From Streptomyces sp. NBC_01198 (GTDB taxonomy: Bacteria; Actinomycetota; Actinomycetes; Streptomycetales; Streptomycetaceae), in assembly GCF_036010485.1 (NCBI RefSeq), contig NZ_CP108568.1, forward strand, positions 2,440,001 to 2,504,000: a stretch of DNA of 64,000 nucleotides. The letters are read 5' to 3'. A model generated the notes under the pieces. It was not told the DNA's origin. It ran no database searches and saw only the letters and a program-made list of their open reading frames with translations. Below, in pieces: positions 17,729-31,208 of the stretch. Within the stretch, counting starts at the first letter, position 1, and the number at the start of each line of letters is the position of its first letter. The position numbers and the translations under genes were made by a program.

Positions 17729-20467
17729 TTACGGCGTCGCGCTGCCGGTCGCGTCGGGGCTGGCGCTGCCCGCACCGGTGGGCGCGGCGGCCGTGTGGGT
17801 GATCCAGGGAGAACTCGGAATGGGTTGGGAGTGCGTGTCGGTAGGCGTGGTCGGCGAATCCGTTGGCGACGTCGCCGTGGACGACGGTGACGGGGAGGTC
17901 GACGCTGGCGTGGAAGACGGCGACTTGGTGGGTGTCGTCGGCGGCTTGGAGGTGTGGCCGTGCCCGCCCGACGGGTGGGACGGGGGCGGCGGGGGCTGGC
18001 TGGAACCGCCGCCCGACGACGCGGGCGGGGGTGTCGTGGAGGTGCCGCCCTGGGTGCCGCCGGTGGTGGAGGCGGACGGGGTTGTCGCCGTCGTGCTCAC
18101 CGACGGGGACGTGGACGACGGCGAGGCCGTCGACGTCGGGGCGGTCGTCTCCGGGGCGACCGTGGACTCGTCGTCCGGGACATCCTCCTGCGACGACTCC
18201 AGCGGCTTGACCTGGTTCTTCTGGTCGGAGTCGCCGCCGGCCCCGGACGTCGCCCCCAGCGTGACGATCGTGCCGAGCACCGCGGCCAGCAGCACTCCCG
18301 TGCCGGCCGCGACCATGTTGCGCCGGGTGCCGACCACGGCGAGCCGCTTCGGGCCCGGCGGGGGCGCCGCGTGGGCCGGGGGCCGGTGGTGGATGACGGC
18401 CAGCGGCGGGCTCACCGCGGTGACCGGCTCGGCGTCGGCGGGAGCGGCCGGGAGGAGTTCGAGCGGGCCCGCGGGCTCCGCGTCGGCGACCAGCGCCAGC
18501 GTGCGGCGGCCGACGACGGTGCCCTGGCGGTCGGCGAGGGCGCCGCGCAGCGCGATGGAGGCCTCGAGCTCGGCCCGCGCCCGGTCCATCGTGCCGTTGC
18601 AGAGCGCCAGCACACCCAACTCGTGGTGGAAGTACGCCTCTTCGGCGACCTCGCCGGACAGCCGCGCGGCCTCCTGGCCGATCCGCAGCGCGCGTTCCCA
18701 GGCACCCCAGTGCAGGGCGGCGGCGAAGACGGGGGCGACGGTGCGGGCCAGCAGGACCGCGGCCGTCGGGTTGCCGTTGTCGCGGCAGGCGGTCATCGCG
18801 GCGATGATCGCCTCGGACTCGGCGGCGGCGCGGGCCGCGGTGACCGAGGGGTGGCCGGTCCACCAGGCGTAGTGCAGGGCCGCGGTGTGCGCCTGGACCT
18901 CGCTCAGCTCGCCCTCGGCGGTGAAGGCGGCGGCGAGCTGCGGGGTGACACCGGCGGCGAGCCGGTAGTGCGCGGCGACCGGGACGGCCAGGCCCACCGC
19001 GGTCATCTCGCCGAGCGCGGCGTCGCCGTGGGTGTCGCCGACCAGGGCCGGCAGGTGCGAGGGGTGCGGGCATTCGCCGTCCAGGGCGACGGCGAAGGCG
19101 AGTGCTTCGCGGGCGGCCTCGCTGAGCCGCGAGGCCAGCAGGTCGGCGGGGGCGGCGCTCTCCGCCAGGGACGGCAGCGGCACGTCGGCGGTGGGCACCC
19201 GGGGGGCCGGCAGTGCCGGCGGGGTCGTCTCCGGCGGCGACACCGGGCCGGCGGACCCGGCGGGGGCGTCGAAGCCGGTCAGGTCGGGTATCTGGTCGGC
19301 CGCGGGCCCGGCGGCGTCGGCCGGGGTGCCGTTGTCCCACACCGAGTCGTCCCAGTCGGGCTCGGGCGGGAAGCGCAGCACGTCCCGCTGCCGCAGCAGG
19401 GCGCCGGCCTGGACGAAGCGCAGCGGCAGGCCCTCGGACTCGAACCACAGGTCGGCCGCCCAGGCGGTCTCGTCCTCTTCCAGGGTCCGCCCGGCGGCCA
19501 GCGTGAGCAGGTCGACGCAGGCGACCCGGGTGAGGCCGGAGAGGAAGACCTCCTCGACCATCGACTCGGCCGGCGCCGCGGGGACGTCGGGCGTCGCCGA
19601 CATCAGGAAGGCGCATTCGGGGGCCGCGGCGAGCAGTTCCTCCAGTGCGGCGCCGCCGAACTCGAGGTCGTCCACCACCACGACCGCCCCGGTCTCCCGT
19701 AGCAGCTCGGGCAGTTGGGCGCGGCTGGGGCGGTAGTCGTCGCCGGCGTAGACGGTGCTGTACAGCGCGTGCAGCACGTCGCCGACGGTCCGGCGGTAGC
19801 CGGAAAGCCACAGCACGCCGTCGGGCGCCAGGTCGCCGCAGGCGTTGGCCACCGACTCCAGCAGCGCGGTCCGGCCGGCGCCCGAGGGACCGTTGACGCG
19901 CACCGAACGGCCGCGCGCCAGCAGGCGGATGAGCCGCTCGCGCTCCTCGTCCCGTTCCAGCAGCGGCAGTTCGGGGGCGGGCGGGCCGGGCGGCGGGGAG
20001 GGGCGCTGGGCGGCGAGGTGGGCGGTGCGTTCCTGGCGGGTGCGCCGCACCGGGGTCCTGCGCTCGTCGGGCGGGCAGGGGGCGACCTCGGTGCCGTCGA
20101 CCGGGTTGACGGTCAGCACGTAGTCGGGGGTGACGATCCGTCGTATTCGCGCGCTGCCGCCGCTGGGCGTGCTGGTGCCCGCGGTCAGCTCCAGCGGCTC
20201 GCGGGCCGGCCGTACCGCCTTGGGCAGCGGGGCGGCCGCGTCGAAGAGCGAGGGCTCGACCGGGCGCAGGCCGTCGAAGGCGGTGGGGTCGGCGGGGACG
20301 TCGAAGTAGGGGTCGGGGGCCGGCGGCTCGTACGGCACCAGCGCGCCCCGGTCGGCGGTCCCGCCGCCGGTCCCGCCGCTCCTGACGCCGAAGGCGTCGA
20401 ACGGTTCGTCCTGCCCGGGTCGCTCGCCGGGCTCGCCGTTGTGCTGGTCCATGTCCAACGCCCCCAT
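17729..20467 (-). CDS. Large P-loop (STAND/AAA-like) ATP-binding protein with membrane anchor and Thr/Ser/Pro-rich tail
   Basis: About 912 residues from ATG 20467 (ATG 20452 is an alternative). After a 170-residue acidic, disordered lead comes a nucleotide-binding domain with GPSGAGRT, a Walker A in which the usual Lys is Arg, and VVVVDDLE as Walker B. A TPR-like helical region with AYFHHELGVLALCNGTMDRARAELE follows. Then one transmembrane helix (MVAAGTGVLLAAVLGTIVT) and a roughly 150-residue extracellular Thr/Ser/Pro tail. The layout suggests a membrane-bound signalling ATPase. It is conserved in Streptomyces near the adjoining STAS gene, but I know of no assigned function. The Lys-to-Arg change may alter ATP hydrolysis. 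Confidence 0.8.
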   Translation of the reverse strand: MGALDMDQHNGEPGERPGQDEPFDAFGVRSGGTGGGTADRGALVPYEPPAPDPYFDVPADPTAFDGLRPVEPSLFDAAAPLPKAVRPAREPLELTAGTSTPSGGSARIRRIVTPDYVLTVNPVDGTEVAPCPPDERRTPVRRTRQERTAHLAAQRPSPPPGPPAPELPLLERDEERERLIRLLARGRSVRVNGPSGAGRTALLESVANACGDLAPDGVLWLSGYRRTVGDVLHALYSTVYAGDDYRPSRAQLPELLRETGAVVVVDDLEFGGAALEELLAAAPECAFLMSATPDVPAAPAESMVEEVFLSGLTRVACVDLLTLAAGRTLEEDETAWAADLWFESEGLPLRFVQAGALLRQRDVLRFPPEPDWDDSVWDNGTPADAAGPAADQIPDLTGFDAPAGSAGPVSPPETTPPALPAPRVPTADVPLPSLAESAAPADLLASRLSEAAREALAFAVALDGECPHPSHLPALVGDTHGDAALGEMTAVGLAVPVAAHYRLAAGVTPQLAAAFTAEGELSEVQAHTAALHYAWWTGHPSVTAARAAAESEAIIAAMTACRDNGNPTAAVLLARTVAPVFAAALHWGAWERALRIGQEAARLSGEVAEEAYFHHELGVLALCNGTMDRARAELEASIALRGALADRQGTVVGRRTLALVADAEPAGPLELLPAAPADAEPVTAVSPPLAVIHHRPPAHAAPPPGPKRLAVVGTRRNMVAAGTGVLLAAVLGTIVTLGATSGAGGDSDQKNQVKPLESSQEDVPDDESTVAPETTAPTSTASPSSTSPSVSTTATTPSASTTGGTQGGTSTTPPPASSGGGSSQPPPPPSHPSGGHGHTSKPPTTPTKSPSSTPASTSPSPSSTATSPTDSPTTPTDTHSQPIPSSPWITHTAAAPTGAGSASPDATGSATP

Positions 20468-20626
20468 GTGCGTCACGTCAGGGGCGCTGCGGGCCGCCGC
20501 CCGTGCGGGGCGGCCCGATTCCCCTGGTCCGGCGTACGGGGTGGCACGCCTGCGGGCAATCCGAGTCCAAACTCTAAGGGCTCGCACCGTATCAATGAAG
20601 CGCAGGGGTGCCTGGCAGCCCTTACG

Positions 20627-20926
20627 TCACCTTTCGGCCTCGATCGCGAGGATCCGGTGCAGCCGGGTGGCCACCAGCAGCCGCTGCATCTGCGGCGGGA
20701 CGTTGCGCAGCACCAGCCGGCGGTTGGCCCGGCCGGCCCTGCGGTGGGCGCCCATGATCACCCCGAGGCCGGTCGCGTCCCACGAGTCCAGCTCGGTCAG
20801 GTCGAGTACGAGGTCGCCGCGGCCGGAGTCGACCGCCGTGTGCAGGGCCGTACGGGCGTCCGCCGCGCTGCGGACGTCGAGGCGGCCCCCGACGACCAGC
20901 TCGGCGTGGTCGCCCCTGATGTGCAT
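20627..20926 (-). CDS. STAS-domain anti-sigma factor antagonist-like protein
   Basis: A 99-residue single STAS domain of the SpoIIAA/RsbV type, which binds an anti-sigma kinase when unphosphorylated. The strand-helix core LVVGGRLDVRSAADARTAL and LVLDLTELDSWDATGLGVIMG is clear. At the phosphorylation site the usual Ser-Ser-Gly is Ala-Thr-Gly, so Thr could be the acceptor. A GGGAG ribosome-binding site lies five bases before ATG 20926. It is 159 bp upstream of the P-loop protein on the same strand; a regulatory partnership is possible but unproven. Confidence 0.87.
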   Translation of the reverse strand: MHIRGDHAELVVGGRLDVRSAADARTALHTAVDSGRGDLVLDLTELDSWDATGLGVIMGAHRRAGRANRRLVLRNVPPQMQRLLVATRLHRILAIEAER

Positions 20927-21049
20927 AGTCGCTCCCGAAGAATCGCGGCACCCGTCCGTATGTCTTCACACAACTGACGGTCTGTCGCAAAGAGAAGTTG
21001 CCGTCTGTGAGCGAACCGATACCGAATTCACTCCTGTGAGTGACGCTGC

Positions 21050-21898
21050 TTAGTACGGGTAGAACCCCTGGCCGCTCTTGCGGCCCAGGTCCCCCGCGTC
21101 CACCATCCGCCGCATGATCTCCGGCGGGGCGAATTTCTCGTCCTGCGACTCGGCGTAGATGTTGCCGGTGGCGTGCAGCAGGATGTCCACGCCGGTGAGG
21201 TCGGTGGTGGCCAGCGGACCCATGGCGTGGCCGAAGCCCAGCTTGCAGGCGACGTCGATGTCCTCGGCCGAGGCGACCCCGGACTCGTAGAGCTTGACGG
21301 CCTCCACCACCAGCGCGGAGATCAGCCGGGTGGTGACGAAGCCGGCCACGTCCCGGTTGACGACGATGCAGGTCTTGCCGACGCTCTCGGCGAAGTCGCG
21401 CGCCCGGGCCAACGTGTCGTCACTGGTCTTGTAGCCCCGGACCAGTTCGCACAGCTGCATCATCGGCACCGGGGAGAAGAAGTGCGTGCCGACCACCCGT
21501 TCGGGGTGCTCGGTGGCCGCGGCGATCTTGGTGATCGGGATCGCCGAGGTGTTGGACGCGAGCACCGTGCCCGGTCCGGTGATGCGGTCCAGGGTGCGGA
21601 AGATCTCCTGCTTGACCTCGATCCGCTCGAAGACCGCCTCCACCACCAGGTCGGCGTCCGCGACGGCGTCGAGGTCGGTGGTGGTGCTGATCCGGCCCAA
21701 CGCGGCTGCCGCGTCGGCTGCTTCGAGCTTCCCCTTGGCGACGAAGCGGTCGTAGGAGACCTTGATGCCGTCCGTGCCGCGGGCCAGTGCCTCGTCCGTG
21801 ACGTCCCGCAGGATCACCTCGTAGCCCGCCTGGGCCGCCACCTGCGCGATGCCCGAGCCCATCAGTCCGGCTCCTACGACGGCGAGCTTCTTCGCCAC
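21050..21898 (-). CDS. 3-hydroxybutyryl-CoA dehydrogenase
   Basis: A 282-residue NAD(P)-dependent dehydrogenase that interconverts acetoacetyl-CoA and 3-hydroxybutyryl-CoA. The dinucleotide motif GAGLMGSGIAQ is at residues 9-19; the substrate/catalytic motifs SNTSAIPI, GTHFFSPVPMM (catalytic His) and GFVTTRLI follow; the C-terminus ends GLGRKSGQGFYPY-like as expected. GTG 21898 is chosen because GGAGAGG lies six bases upstream. With the thiolase at 4.7 kb it could feed the ethylmalonyl-CoA route or butyryl-CoA supply. Confidence 0.93.
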   Translation of the reverse strand: MAKKLAVVGAGLMGSGIAQVAAQAGYEVILRDVTDEALARGTDGIKVSYDRFVAKGKLEAADAAAALGRISTTTDLDAVADADLVVEAVFERIEVKQEIFRTLDRITGPGTVLASNTSAIPITKIAAATEHPERVVGTHFFSPVPMMQLCELVRGYKTSDDTLARARDFAESVGKTCIVVNRDVAGFVTTRLISALVVEAVKLYESGVASAEDIDVACKLGFGHAMGPLATTDLTGVDILLHATGNIYAESQDEKFAPPEIMRRMVDAGDLGRKSGQGFYPY

Positions 21899-22020
21899 GG
21901 CACACACCTCTCCATCGGGGTATCTGGCCGGACCCTAGCGCCGGTTCGGGGCCCGGCGCAGCATGATGTCGGGCGCGTCACCGTGTGTCCTTGGTCGCAC
22001 ATGGCCGCTCGCGCAGGCCC

Positions 22021-22033
22021 TACGCTCGGTCAC
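22021..22033 (+). promoter_or_regulatory. -10 box for leaderless cobalamin adenosyltransferase gene
   Basis: TACGCT (22021-22026) sits seven bases before ATG 22034 with no ribosome-binding site between them, predicting a leaderless transcript. Confidence 0.6.
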
Positions 22034-22606
22034 ATGGTCAATCTCACCCGCATCTACACCCGCACCGGCGACGACGGTACGACCGCGCTCGGCGACATGA
22101 GCCGTACCGCCAAGACCGACACCCGGATCGCCGCGTACGCCGACGCCAACGAGGCGAACGCGGTCATCGGCGCCGCCCTGGCGCTCGGCGGACTCGCCGA
22201 GGACGTGGCGGCCGTCCTGGTCCGCGTGCAGAACGACCTCTTCGACGTCGGCGCCGACCTGGCGACCCCGGTGGTGCCCGACCCGAAGTATCCGCCGCTG
22301 CGGGTCGAGCAGTCCTACGTGGACCGTCTTGAGGCCGACTGCGACGCCTTCCTCGCCGGCCTGGAGAAGCTGCGCAGCTTCATCCTGCCCGGCGGTACGC
22401 CCGGCGCGGCACTGCTGCACCAGGCCTGTACGGTCGTCCGCCGCGCCGAGCGCTCCACCTGGGCGGCGCTGGCCGAGCACGGCGAGGTGATGAACCCGCT
22501 GACGGCGACGTATCTCAACCGGCTCTCTGATCTGCTCTTCATCCTGGCAAGGAGCGCGAACAAGGAGCGCGGGGACGTGCTGTGGGTGCCCGGGGAGAAC
22601 CGCTGA
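22034..22606 (+). CDS. ATP:cob(I)alamin adenosyltransferase (PduO type)
   Basis: A 190-residue trimeric enzyme that transfers the adenosyl group of ATP to cob(I)alamin, producing the cofactor of methylmalonyl-CoA mutase. The N-terminal ATP-binding motif is TRTGDDGTTALGD; RSFILPGGTPGAALLHQACTVVRRAER and LNRLSDLLFILAR are the conserved active-site helices. Length and motifs are standard. ATG 22034 follows a -10 box by seven bases. It functionally complements meaB and mce elsewhere in this window. Confidence 0.94.
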   Translation: MVNLTRIYTRTGDDGTTALGDMSRTAKTDTRIAAYADANEANAVIGAALALGGLAEDVAAVLVRVQNDLFDVGADLATPVVPDPKYPPLRVEQSYVDRLEADCDAFLAGLEKLRSFILPGGTPGAALLHQACTVVRRAERSTWAALAEHGEVMNPLTATYLNRLSDLLFILARSANKERGDVLWVPGENR

Positions 22607-22631
22607 CGCCGCGGCCTTCCGGCGGTACCGC

Positions 22632-23084
22632 TCAGGCCACGTTGACCCGCTGGCCGGGCGGGGCCGCCTCCAGCCAGGCGAGGAAGCCGGTGAGGGCGTC
22701 GTCGCTCATCGCCAGTTCGAGCCGCATGCCGCGGTGCTCGCAGGTCAGCACGACCGCGTCGGACAGCAGCGCCAGCTCCTCCGAGCCGCGCGGCTCCCTG
22801 CGGCCCTCGACCTCGATCGAGGGGCGCTCCAGCACCCGGCGGGGCCTGGGGGCGTAGGAGAAGACCCGGAACCACTCGACCCGGTCGCCGTTGTAGCGGG
22901 CCACCCCGTAGACCCAGCCCTTGCCGGTCGGCTCCGCGCCCTCCGGCGGGGCCACCCGCAGGCTGCAGTCGAACGTGCCGCCGGGGCGCTGGATCAGCCG
23001 GCGGCGCAGGCCGAGGACGAACAGGGCGAGCAGGATCGCGCCCACCACCGCGCCGATCGCCTCGACCGAGAGGATCACGTCCAC
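22632..23084 (-). CDS. DUF2550 family membrane protein
   Basis: A 150-residue protein with one N-terminal transmembrane helix (VEAIGAVVGAILLALFVLGLR-like, residues about 6-25) and a cytoplasmic beta-rich domain. GTG 23084 is taken as start because AGGAGAGGAG lies just upstream; an upstream ATG at 23189 has no signal. DUF2550 genes stand next to the atp operon in many Actinobacteria, as here (downstream of atpC), yet their role is unknown. It converges on the adenosyltransferase gene. Confidence 0.88.
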   Translation of the reverse strand: MDVILSVEAIGAVVGAILLALFVLGLRRRLIQRPGGTFDCSLRVAPPEGAEPTGKGWVYGVARYNGDRVEWFRVFSYAPRPRRVLERPSIEVEGRREPRGSEELALLSDAVVLTCEHRGMRLELAMSDDALTGFLAWLEAAPPGQRVNVA

Positions 23085-23209
23085 CGCTCTCCTCTCCTGG
23101 GGCCGTCTGCCGCCCGTACCGCGCGCCCTGTGTGTGCTGGTCTCGCTGTGCCGGAGCCGCGGACCGCCCCTGGGGGCAGCCCGCGGCACCGTGGTCCTGC
23201 TTGCGCGGT

Positions 23210-23230
23210 GGCGCCGTCCTGAACGGCGCC
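23210..23230 (-). terminator. Terminator of the ATP synthase operon
   Basis: GGCGCCGT (23210-23217) and ACGGCGCC (23223-23230) form a perfect 8-bp stem with a five-base loop, 15 bp after the atpC stop at 23245. It separates atpC from the DUF2550 gene. Confidence 0.6.
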
Positions 23231-23244
23231 GCGCCGGTGGTGGT

Positions 23245-23619
23245 TCAGTGCGCGCCCGCCGCGGCGGCGAGCCGGACCTCCGCGCGGCGCTCGGCCGCGG
23301 CGTCGTCCTCGGACTTGGAGCGCTCCAGCGCCCGCTCGGCGCGCTGTACGTCGATCTCCTCGGCCAGCTCGGCGATCTCGGCGAGAATCGACAGCTTGTT
23401 GTCCGCGAAGGAGAGGAAGCCTCCGTGCACAGCGACGACCACGGTGCCGCCCTCGCTGGTGCGGACCGTCACCGGACCCGACTGCAGCACTCCGAGCACC
23501 GGCTCGTGCGACGGCATGATGCCGATGTCACCGGACATGGTGCGGGCGATGACCATGGCGGCCTCCCCGGACCAGATGCTGCGGTCCGCGGCCACCACCT
23601 CGACGTGAATTTCGGCCAA
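23245..23619 (-). CDS. atpC: ATP synthase F1 epsilon subunit
   Basis: A 124-residue central-stalk subunit that couples rotation to catalysis and can inhibit hydrolysis. The N-terminal beta-barrel (AEIHVEVVAADRSIWSGEA ... GDIGIMPSHEPVLG) and the C-terminal helical hairpin (EEIDVQRAERALERSKSE) are intact. The start is TTG 23619, which has GAGGAG five bases upstream and restores the family N-terminus; an in-frame ATG at 23640 lacks a signal. It is the last gene of atpIBEFHAGDC. Confidence 0.93.
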   Translation of the reverse strand: MAEIHVEVVAADRSIWSGEAAMVIARTMSGDIGIMPSHEPVLGVLQSGPVTVRTSEGGTVVVAVHGGFLSFADNKLSILAEIAELAEEIDVQRAERALERSKSEDDAAAERRAEVRLAAAAGAH

Positions 23620-23730
23620 GACGGCTCCTCGGGTCGGCACCCACCGGGTGAGGGAGGTGCGTAAGACAAAGAATAAGGGCTGCGAGAGGGGGGCAGAGAC
23701 CGTCTGCCCCCCTCACGCCACGGCCACCGG

Positions 23731-26099
<2,369 letters not shown>

Positions 26100-26103
26100 G
26101 CGA

Positions 26104-27675
<1,572 letters not shown>

Positions 27676-27796
27676 CTGGGTTCCCTGCTCTCCTTGTTGG
27701 GCCCGAAGTCTTCTTTGGGGGGCGTCGGCCCAACGCGGGCCGTCAGTGCTTGCAGTGCTAGTCGATGTACCGATGATGCTGCCGTCGATGCTGTTG

Positions 27797-28612
27797 TCAG
27801 CCGGCCATCCGGCGGGACGCCTCGTCGAGGCGGTCCGCGATGGAGCCGTTGATGACCTCGTCGCCGATCCGCACCCGGACCCCGCCGAGGACCTCGGGGT
27901 CCACGTCCAGGTTCAGATGCACCGGGCGGCCGTAGATCCTGGCCAGGGCGTCCCCGAGCCGGCGCTTCTGCGCCTCGCTCAGCGGAGTCGCCGAGACCAC
28001 CTCTGCGACCGTCCGGCCGCGGCGGGCCGCGGCCAGCTTGGACAGGGATTCGATCCCGCCTTCAAGGCTACGTCCTCGCGGCGCGGTGACCAGCCGGGTG
28101 ACCAGCCGTTCCGTGACCGGTTTGGCGCGCCCGCCGAGCAGCGTGTGCAGCAGGGCCGACTTGCCGCCGGCGTCGCCGGCCCGGCCGCTGAGCGCGGCCC
28201 GCAGGTCGACGCTGCCGGAGGTGATCCGCCCGAAGCGGAACAGCTCGTCCTCGACCTCGTCGAGCGTGCCGTCCCGCTCTGCGGCGGTCAGGTCGGCGGT
28301 GTCGGCCAGCTCCTCCAGGGCGTCCACCAGGTCGCGCGAGCGCGACCAGCGGGCCCGTACCATCCCGCTGACCAGGTCGATGCTGTCCGTGCCCAGCTGG
28401 TTACCCAGCAGCCGCCGGGCGAGCCCGGCCTTGGCCTCGCCGGACTGCGCCGGGTCGGTCAGTGCGCGGCGCAGCGACGACTCGCGGTGCAGCAGCGAGG
28501 TCACGGCGGCCAGCTCGTCGGCCAGCACGGTCGCGTCCACCGACGTGTTGTCGGTCAGCGCGTCCAGGCGTTCCCGCGCGGCGGCGAGTGCGTCACGGCT
28601 CGCGCCGTTCAT
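27797..28612 (-). CDS. atpH: ATP synthase F1 delta subunit
   Basis: A 271-residue peripheral-stalk cap, about 90 residues longer than the E. coli subunit, as is normal for streptomycetes. The conserved C-terminal part ([30 protein letters not shown]) that binds the b subunit is clear. ATG 28612 overlaps the atpF stop by four bases (ATGA), indicating coupled translation. Confidence 0.94.
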   Translation of the reverse strand: MNGASRDALAAARERLDALTDNTSVDATVLADELAAVTSLLHRESSLRRALTDPAQSGEAKAGLARRLLGNQLGTDSIDLVSGMVRARWSRSRDLVDALEELADTADLTAAERDGTLDEVEDELFRFGRITSGSVDLRAALSGRAGDAGGKSALLHTLLGGRAKPVTERLVTRLVTAPRGRSLEGGIESLSKLAAARRGRTVAEVVSATPLSEAQKRRLGDALARIYGRPVHLNLDVDPEVLGGVRVRIGDEVINGSIADRLDEASRRMAG

Positions 28613-29178
28613 CGTGCCGCCCCGGCGCCTGCCCCGTTGCCCGCTCCGGCGCCTGCCGAACCGTCGAGGCTGTCGAGGAAGCGGTCGATGGTGCGGCTCT
28701 GCCGGGCGCTGTCCTCCAGGGACTCGCCGACCAGCTTGCCGGCCAGGTCGGTGGCGATCCTGCCGACCTCCTGGCGCAGCGTGACGGTCACCTGCCGGCG
28801 GTCCGCCTCGATCTGGGCGTGGCCCGCGGCGACGATGGCCTCGCGCTGGCGCTGGCCCTCCTCGCGCATCTCCGCGATGATCACGGCGCCCTGCTCACGG
28901 GCCTGCTCGGTGATCCTGGCCGCCTCGTGGCGGGCCTCGGCGAGCTGGGCCTTGTACTCCTCAAGCGTGCGGTTGGCTTCGGTCTGCGCCTTCTCCGCGC
29001 GCTCCAGGCCACCCTCGATCGCGTCGTGGCGCTCCGCGAGGGTCTTCTGGATGTTCGGCAGGAGCTTCTTTCCGAGGACGCCGAAGACGATGAAGAAGCA
29101 GAGCAGGCCGACAATCAGTTCCGAGGACTCGGGAATGAGCGGATTCTGCGCTCCCTCCGCCGCCAGGAAGGACATCAT
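28609..29178 (-). CDS. atpF: ATP synthase Fo b subunit
   Basis: A 189-residue peripheral-stalk subunit: one transmembrane helix (ELIVGLLCFFIVFGVLGKKLLP, about residues 20-41) and a long coiled coil (EGGLERAEKAQTEANRTLEEY...). The last 15 residues are a Gly/Ala repeat (GAGAGNGAGAGA), a lineage-specific extension. AAAGG precedes the tandem ATGATG start by seven bases. The stop overlaps atpH. Confidence 0.95.
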   Translation of the reverse strand: MMSFLAAEGAQNPLIPESSELIVGLLCFFIVFGVLGKKLLPNIQKTLAERHDAIEGGLERAEKAQTEANRTLEEYKAQLAEARHEAARITEQAREQGAVIIAEMREEGQRQREAIVAAGHAQIEADRRQVTVTLRQEVGRIATDLAGKLVGESLEDSARQSRTIDRFLDSLDGSAGAGAGNGAGAGAAR

Positions 29179-29217
29179 GTCTGAACCTTTCGTCGAGTGT
29201 GGCTGTCGGGCTGGGCG

Positions 29218-29562
<345 letters not shown>

Positions 29563-30369
29563 TCAGTGACCCTCTTCGAGCGCTCCGCTGATGTAGATCG
29601 AGGCGAGCAGCGTGAAGATGTACGCCTGGAGGAACTGGATCAGCACTTCCAGGAGGGTCATGGCGATCGCGAGCAGGAACGAGCCGCCGGCGACCGCGGT
29701 GAGCAGCGAGGGGGTCAGCAGGTACCAGCTGGCGGCGCTGAACATCACGATCAGCAGGTGCCCGGCGAACATGTTGGCCCACAGCCGCACCGCGAGGGTG
29801 AAGGGCCGCAGGATCACGTTCGTGAAGAACTCCAGCACGACGATGAGCGGCACCAGGAGCTTGGGCAGACCGTCGATCCACACCAGGTTCTTGACGCCGC
29901 CGCCGAAACCGTGGGTCTTGAACGTCAGGAACATGTACGTGATGAAGACCAGCGCGGCCAGTGCCACCGGATACGCGAAGCGCGAGGTGGAGGGGAACTG
30001 CGCGACCGGGATGATCGACATCAGGTTCATGATCCACACGAAGAAGAAGATCGACGTGAGGAAGGGGACGTACTTGTCGCCCTTCTTGCCGATCACCTCG
30101 CGGGCGATGCTCCGGGCCACGAAGTTGTAGCCGACCTCACCCACCAGCTGCAGCTTCCCGGGGACCAGCTTGGGCCGGCTGAACGCGGCCCAGAAGAAGC
30201 CCACCACCAGCAGCATGCAGATGACCGCCAGCAGCATCGGCTTGGTGAAGTCGAAGCTGCCGACGCTGAAGATCGGCTTGAAGTCGAACGAGTTGAGGCC
30301 AGGAGCGGGGAATGCGCAGTCGTGCTGGATGTGACATCCAGCCTCAGCGAGCAGCGTGTGGGCACTCAC
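29563..30369 (-). CDS. atpB: ATP synthase Fo a subunit
   Basis: A 268-residue membrane subunit forming the proton half-channels beside the c ring. The essential Arg is in LAVRLWANMFAGH and the exit-channel Gln/His region in LLEVLIQFLQAYIFTLLASIYISGA. GTG 30369 has AAGGAG seven bases upstream and is chosen over an in-frame ATG at 30447. A 298-bp gap separates it from atpI; I see no convincing promoter there. Confidence 0.95.
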   Translation of the reverse strand: MSAHTLLAEAGCHIQHDCAFPAPGLNSFDFKPIFSVGSFDFTKPMLLAVICMLLVVGFFWAAFSRPKLVPGKLQLVGEVGYNFVARSIAREVIGKKGDKYVPFLTSIFFFVWIMNLMSIIPVAQFPSTSRFAYPVALAALVFITYMFLTFKTHGFGGGVKNLVWIDGLPKLLVPLIVVLEFFTNVILRPFTLAVRLWANMFAGHLLIVMFSAASWYLLTPSLLTAVAGGSFLLAIAMTLLEVLIQFLQAYIFTLLASIYISGALEEGH

Positions 30370-30667
30370 CCGTGACTCCTTCGTCGTGACGCATAAGAAA
30401 CGGCAACCTTGTGTGTCAGCGCGGCTGGTGAAGCCGCTGGTCGGCACGGCGGACGAGGCGTGGCGAAGTCACCACGGTCCGCTGGGAGCCCGCATCGAAG
30501 ACCGGGCACCTGGGCTCCGCGCCGCGTCCGCGGCCCCGGGTCCGAGTACACCGATGGGCGCGGGGGCAGCACCTTCCTCAAGCGCGAGGGGCCTCCACGT
30601 CCAGATGCGTTTCCGGACGATAGCAGATGGAATTGCAGCCCCTTTACCCGCCCCTTGGCACCGCGCA

Positions 30668-31084
30668 TCATTCGGCCGGAGGCACGGAGGGAACGGGGTC
30701 GACGTACAGCATCCGCGAGGTGAGGCTCTGCTTGACCTGGCCGCCCACCCAGGACAGCGCGGTGGCGAGCAGGGTCAGACCGAAGGCGCGGCCGCTGAAG
30801 AGGGTGGTGTCCTTGAAGACGACGACGAAGACGCCGATCATCAGGATCTGCACGGCGTAGACCAGCATGCCTGCGGCCATGGCGATTTGGGGCCGGTCCT
30901 CGGTCATGGTCATCAGCACCCAGGAGCCGAAGGCGAAGAACACCCCCACCACCAGGATCGCCACCAGTCCGCCGACGAGGCCCTGTTCGCCTGCGAGTAC
31001 GGCGCTGACAACGGTGGCGACAACACCGACAGGGGCGGCGACAAGCGCGGCTCCCTTGAGGATTCGGGCGTCGTTCTGCTGCAT
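30668..31084 (-). CDS. atpI: ATP synthase protein I (AtpI)
   Basis: A 138-residue membrane protein with four hydrophobic helices, first gene of the operon. AtpI assists assembly of the c ring and may aid Mg2+ uptake. ATG 31084 has GGAGGAG six bases upstream; an upstream ATG (31114) has none. The last 20 residues are a soluble tail (LYVDPVPSVPPAE). A Rex-type operator lies about 125 bp upstream. Confidence 0.88.
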   Translation of the reverse strand: MQQNDARILKGAALVAAPVGVVATVVSAVLAGEQGLVGGLVAILVVGVFFAFGSWVLMTMTEDRPQIAMAAGMLVYAVQILMIGVFVVVFKDTTLFSGRAFGLTLLATALSWVGGQVKQSLTSRMLYVDPVPSVPPAE

Positions 31085-31208
31085 GATCGGCTCCTCCGGC
31101 GGGAGTTGGGGCAAGCGGATGTCGTCGGAGACGAGCGTAGTCAGGGACCGAGGATGTGACCTCGCGCCGGAAGACCGCTCTTCCGGTCCTTCGGCACGTT
31201 CCCTGCTT

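Noticed and set aside
23620..23640. An ATG start for atpC seven codons upstream
   Set aside because: The TTG at 23619 has GAGGAG at the right distance and gives the family N-terminus; the ATG lacks a ribosome-binding site.
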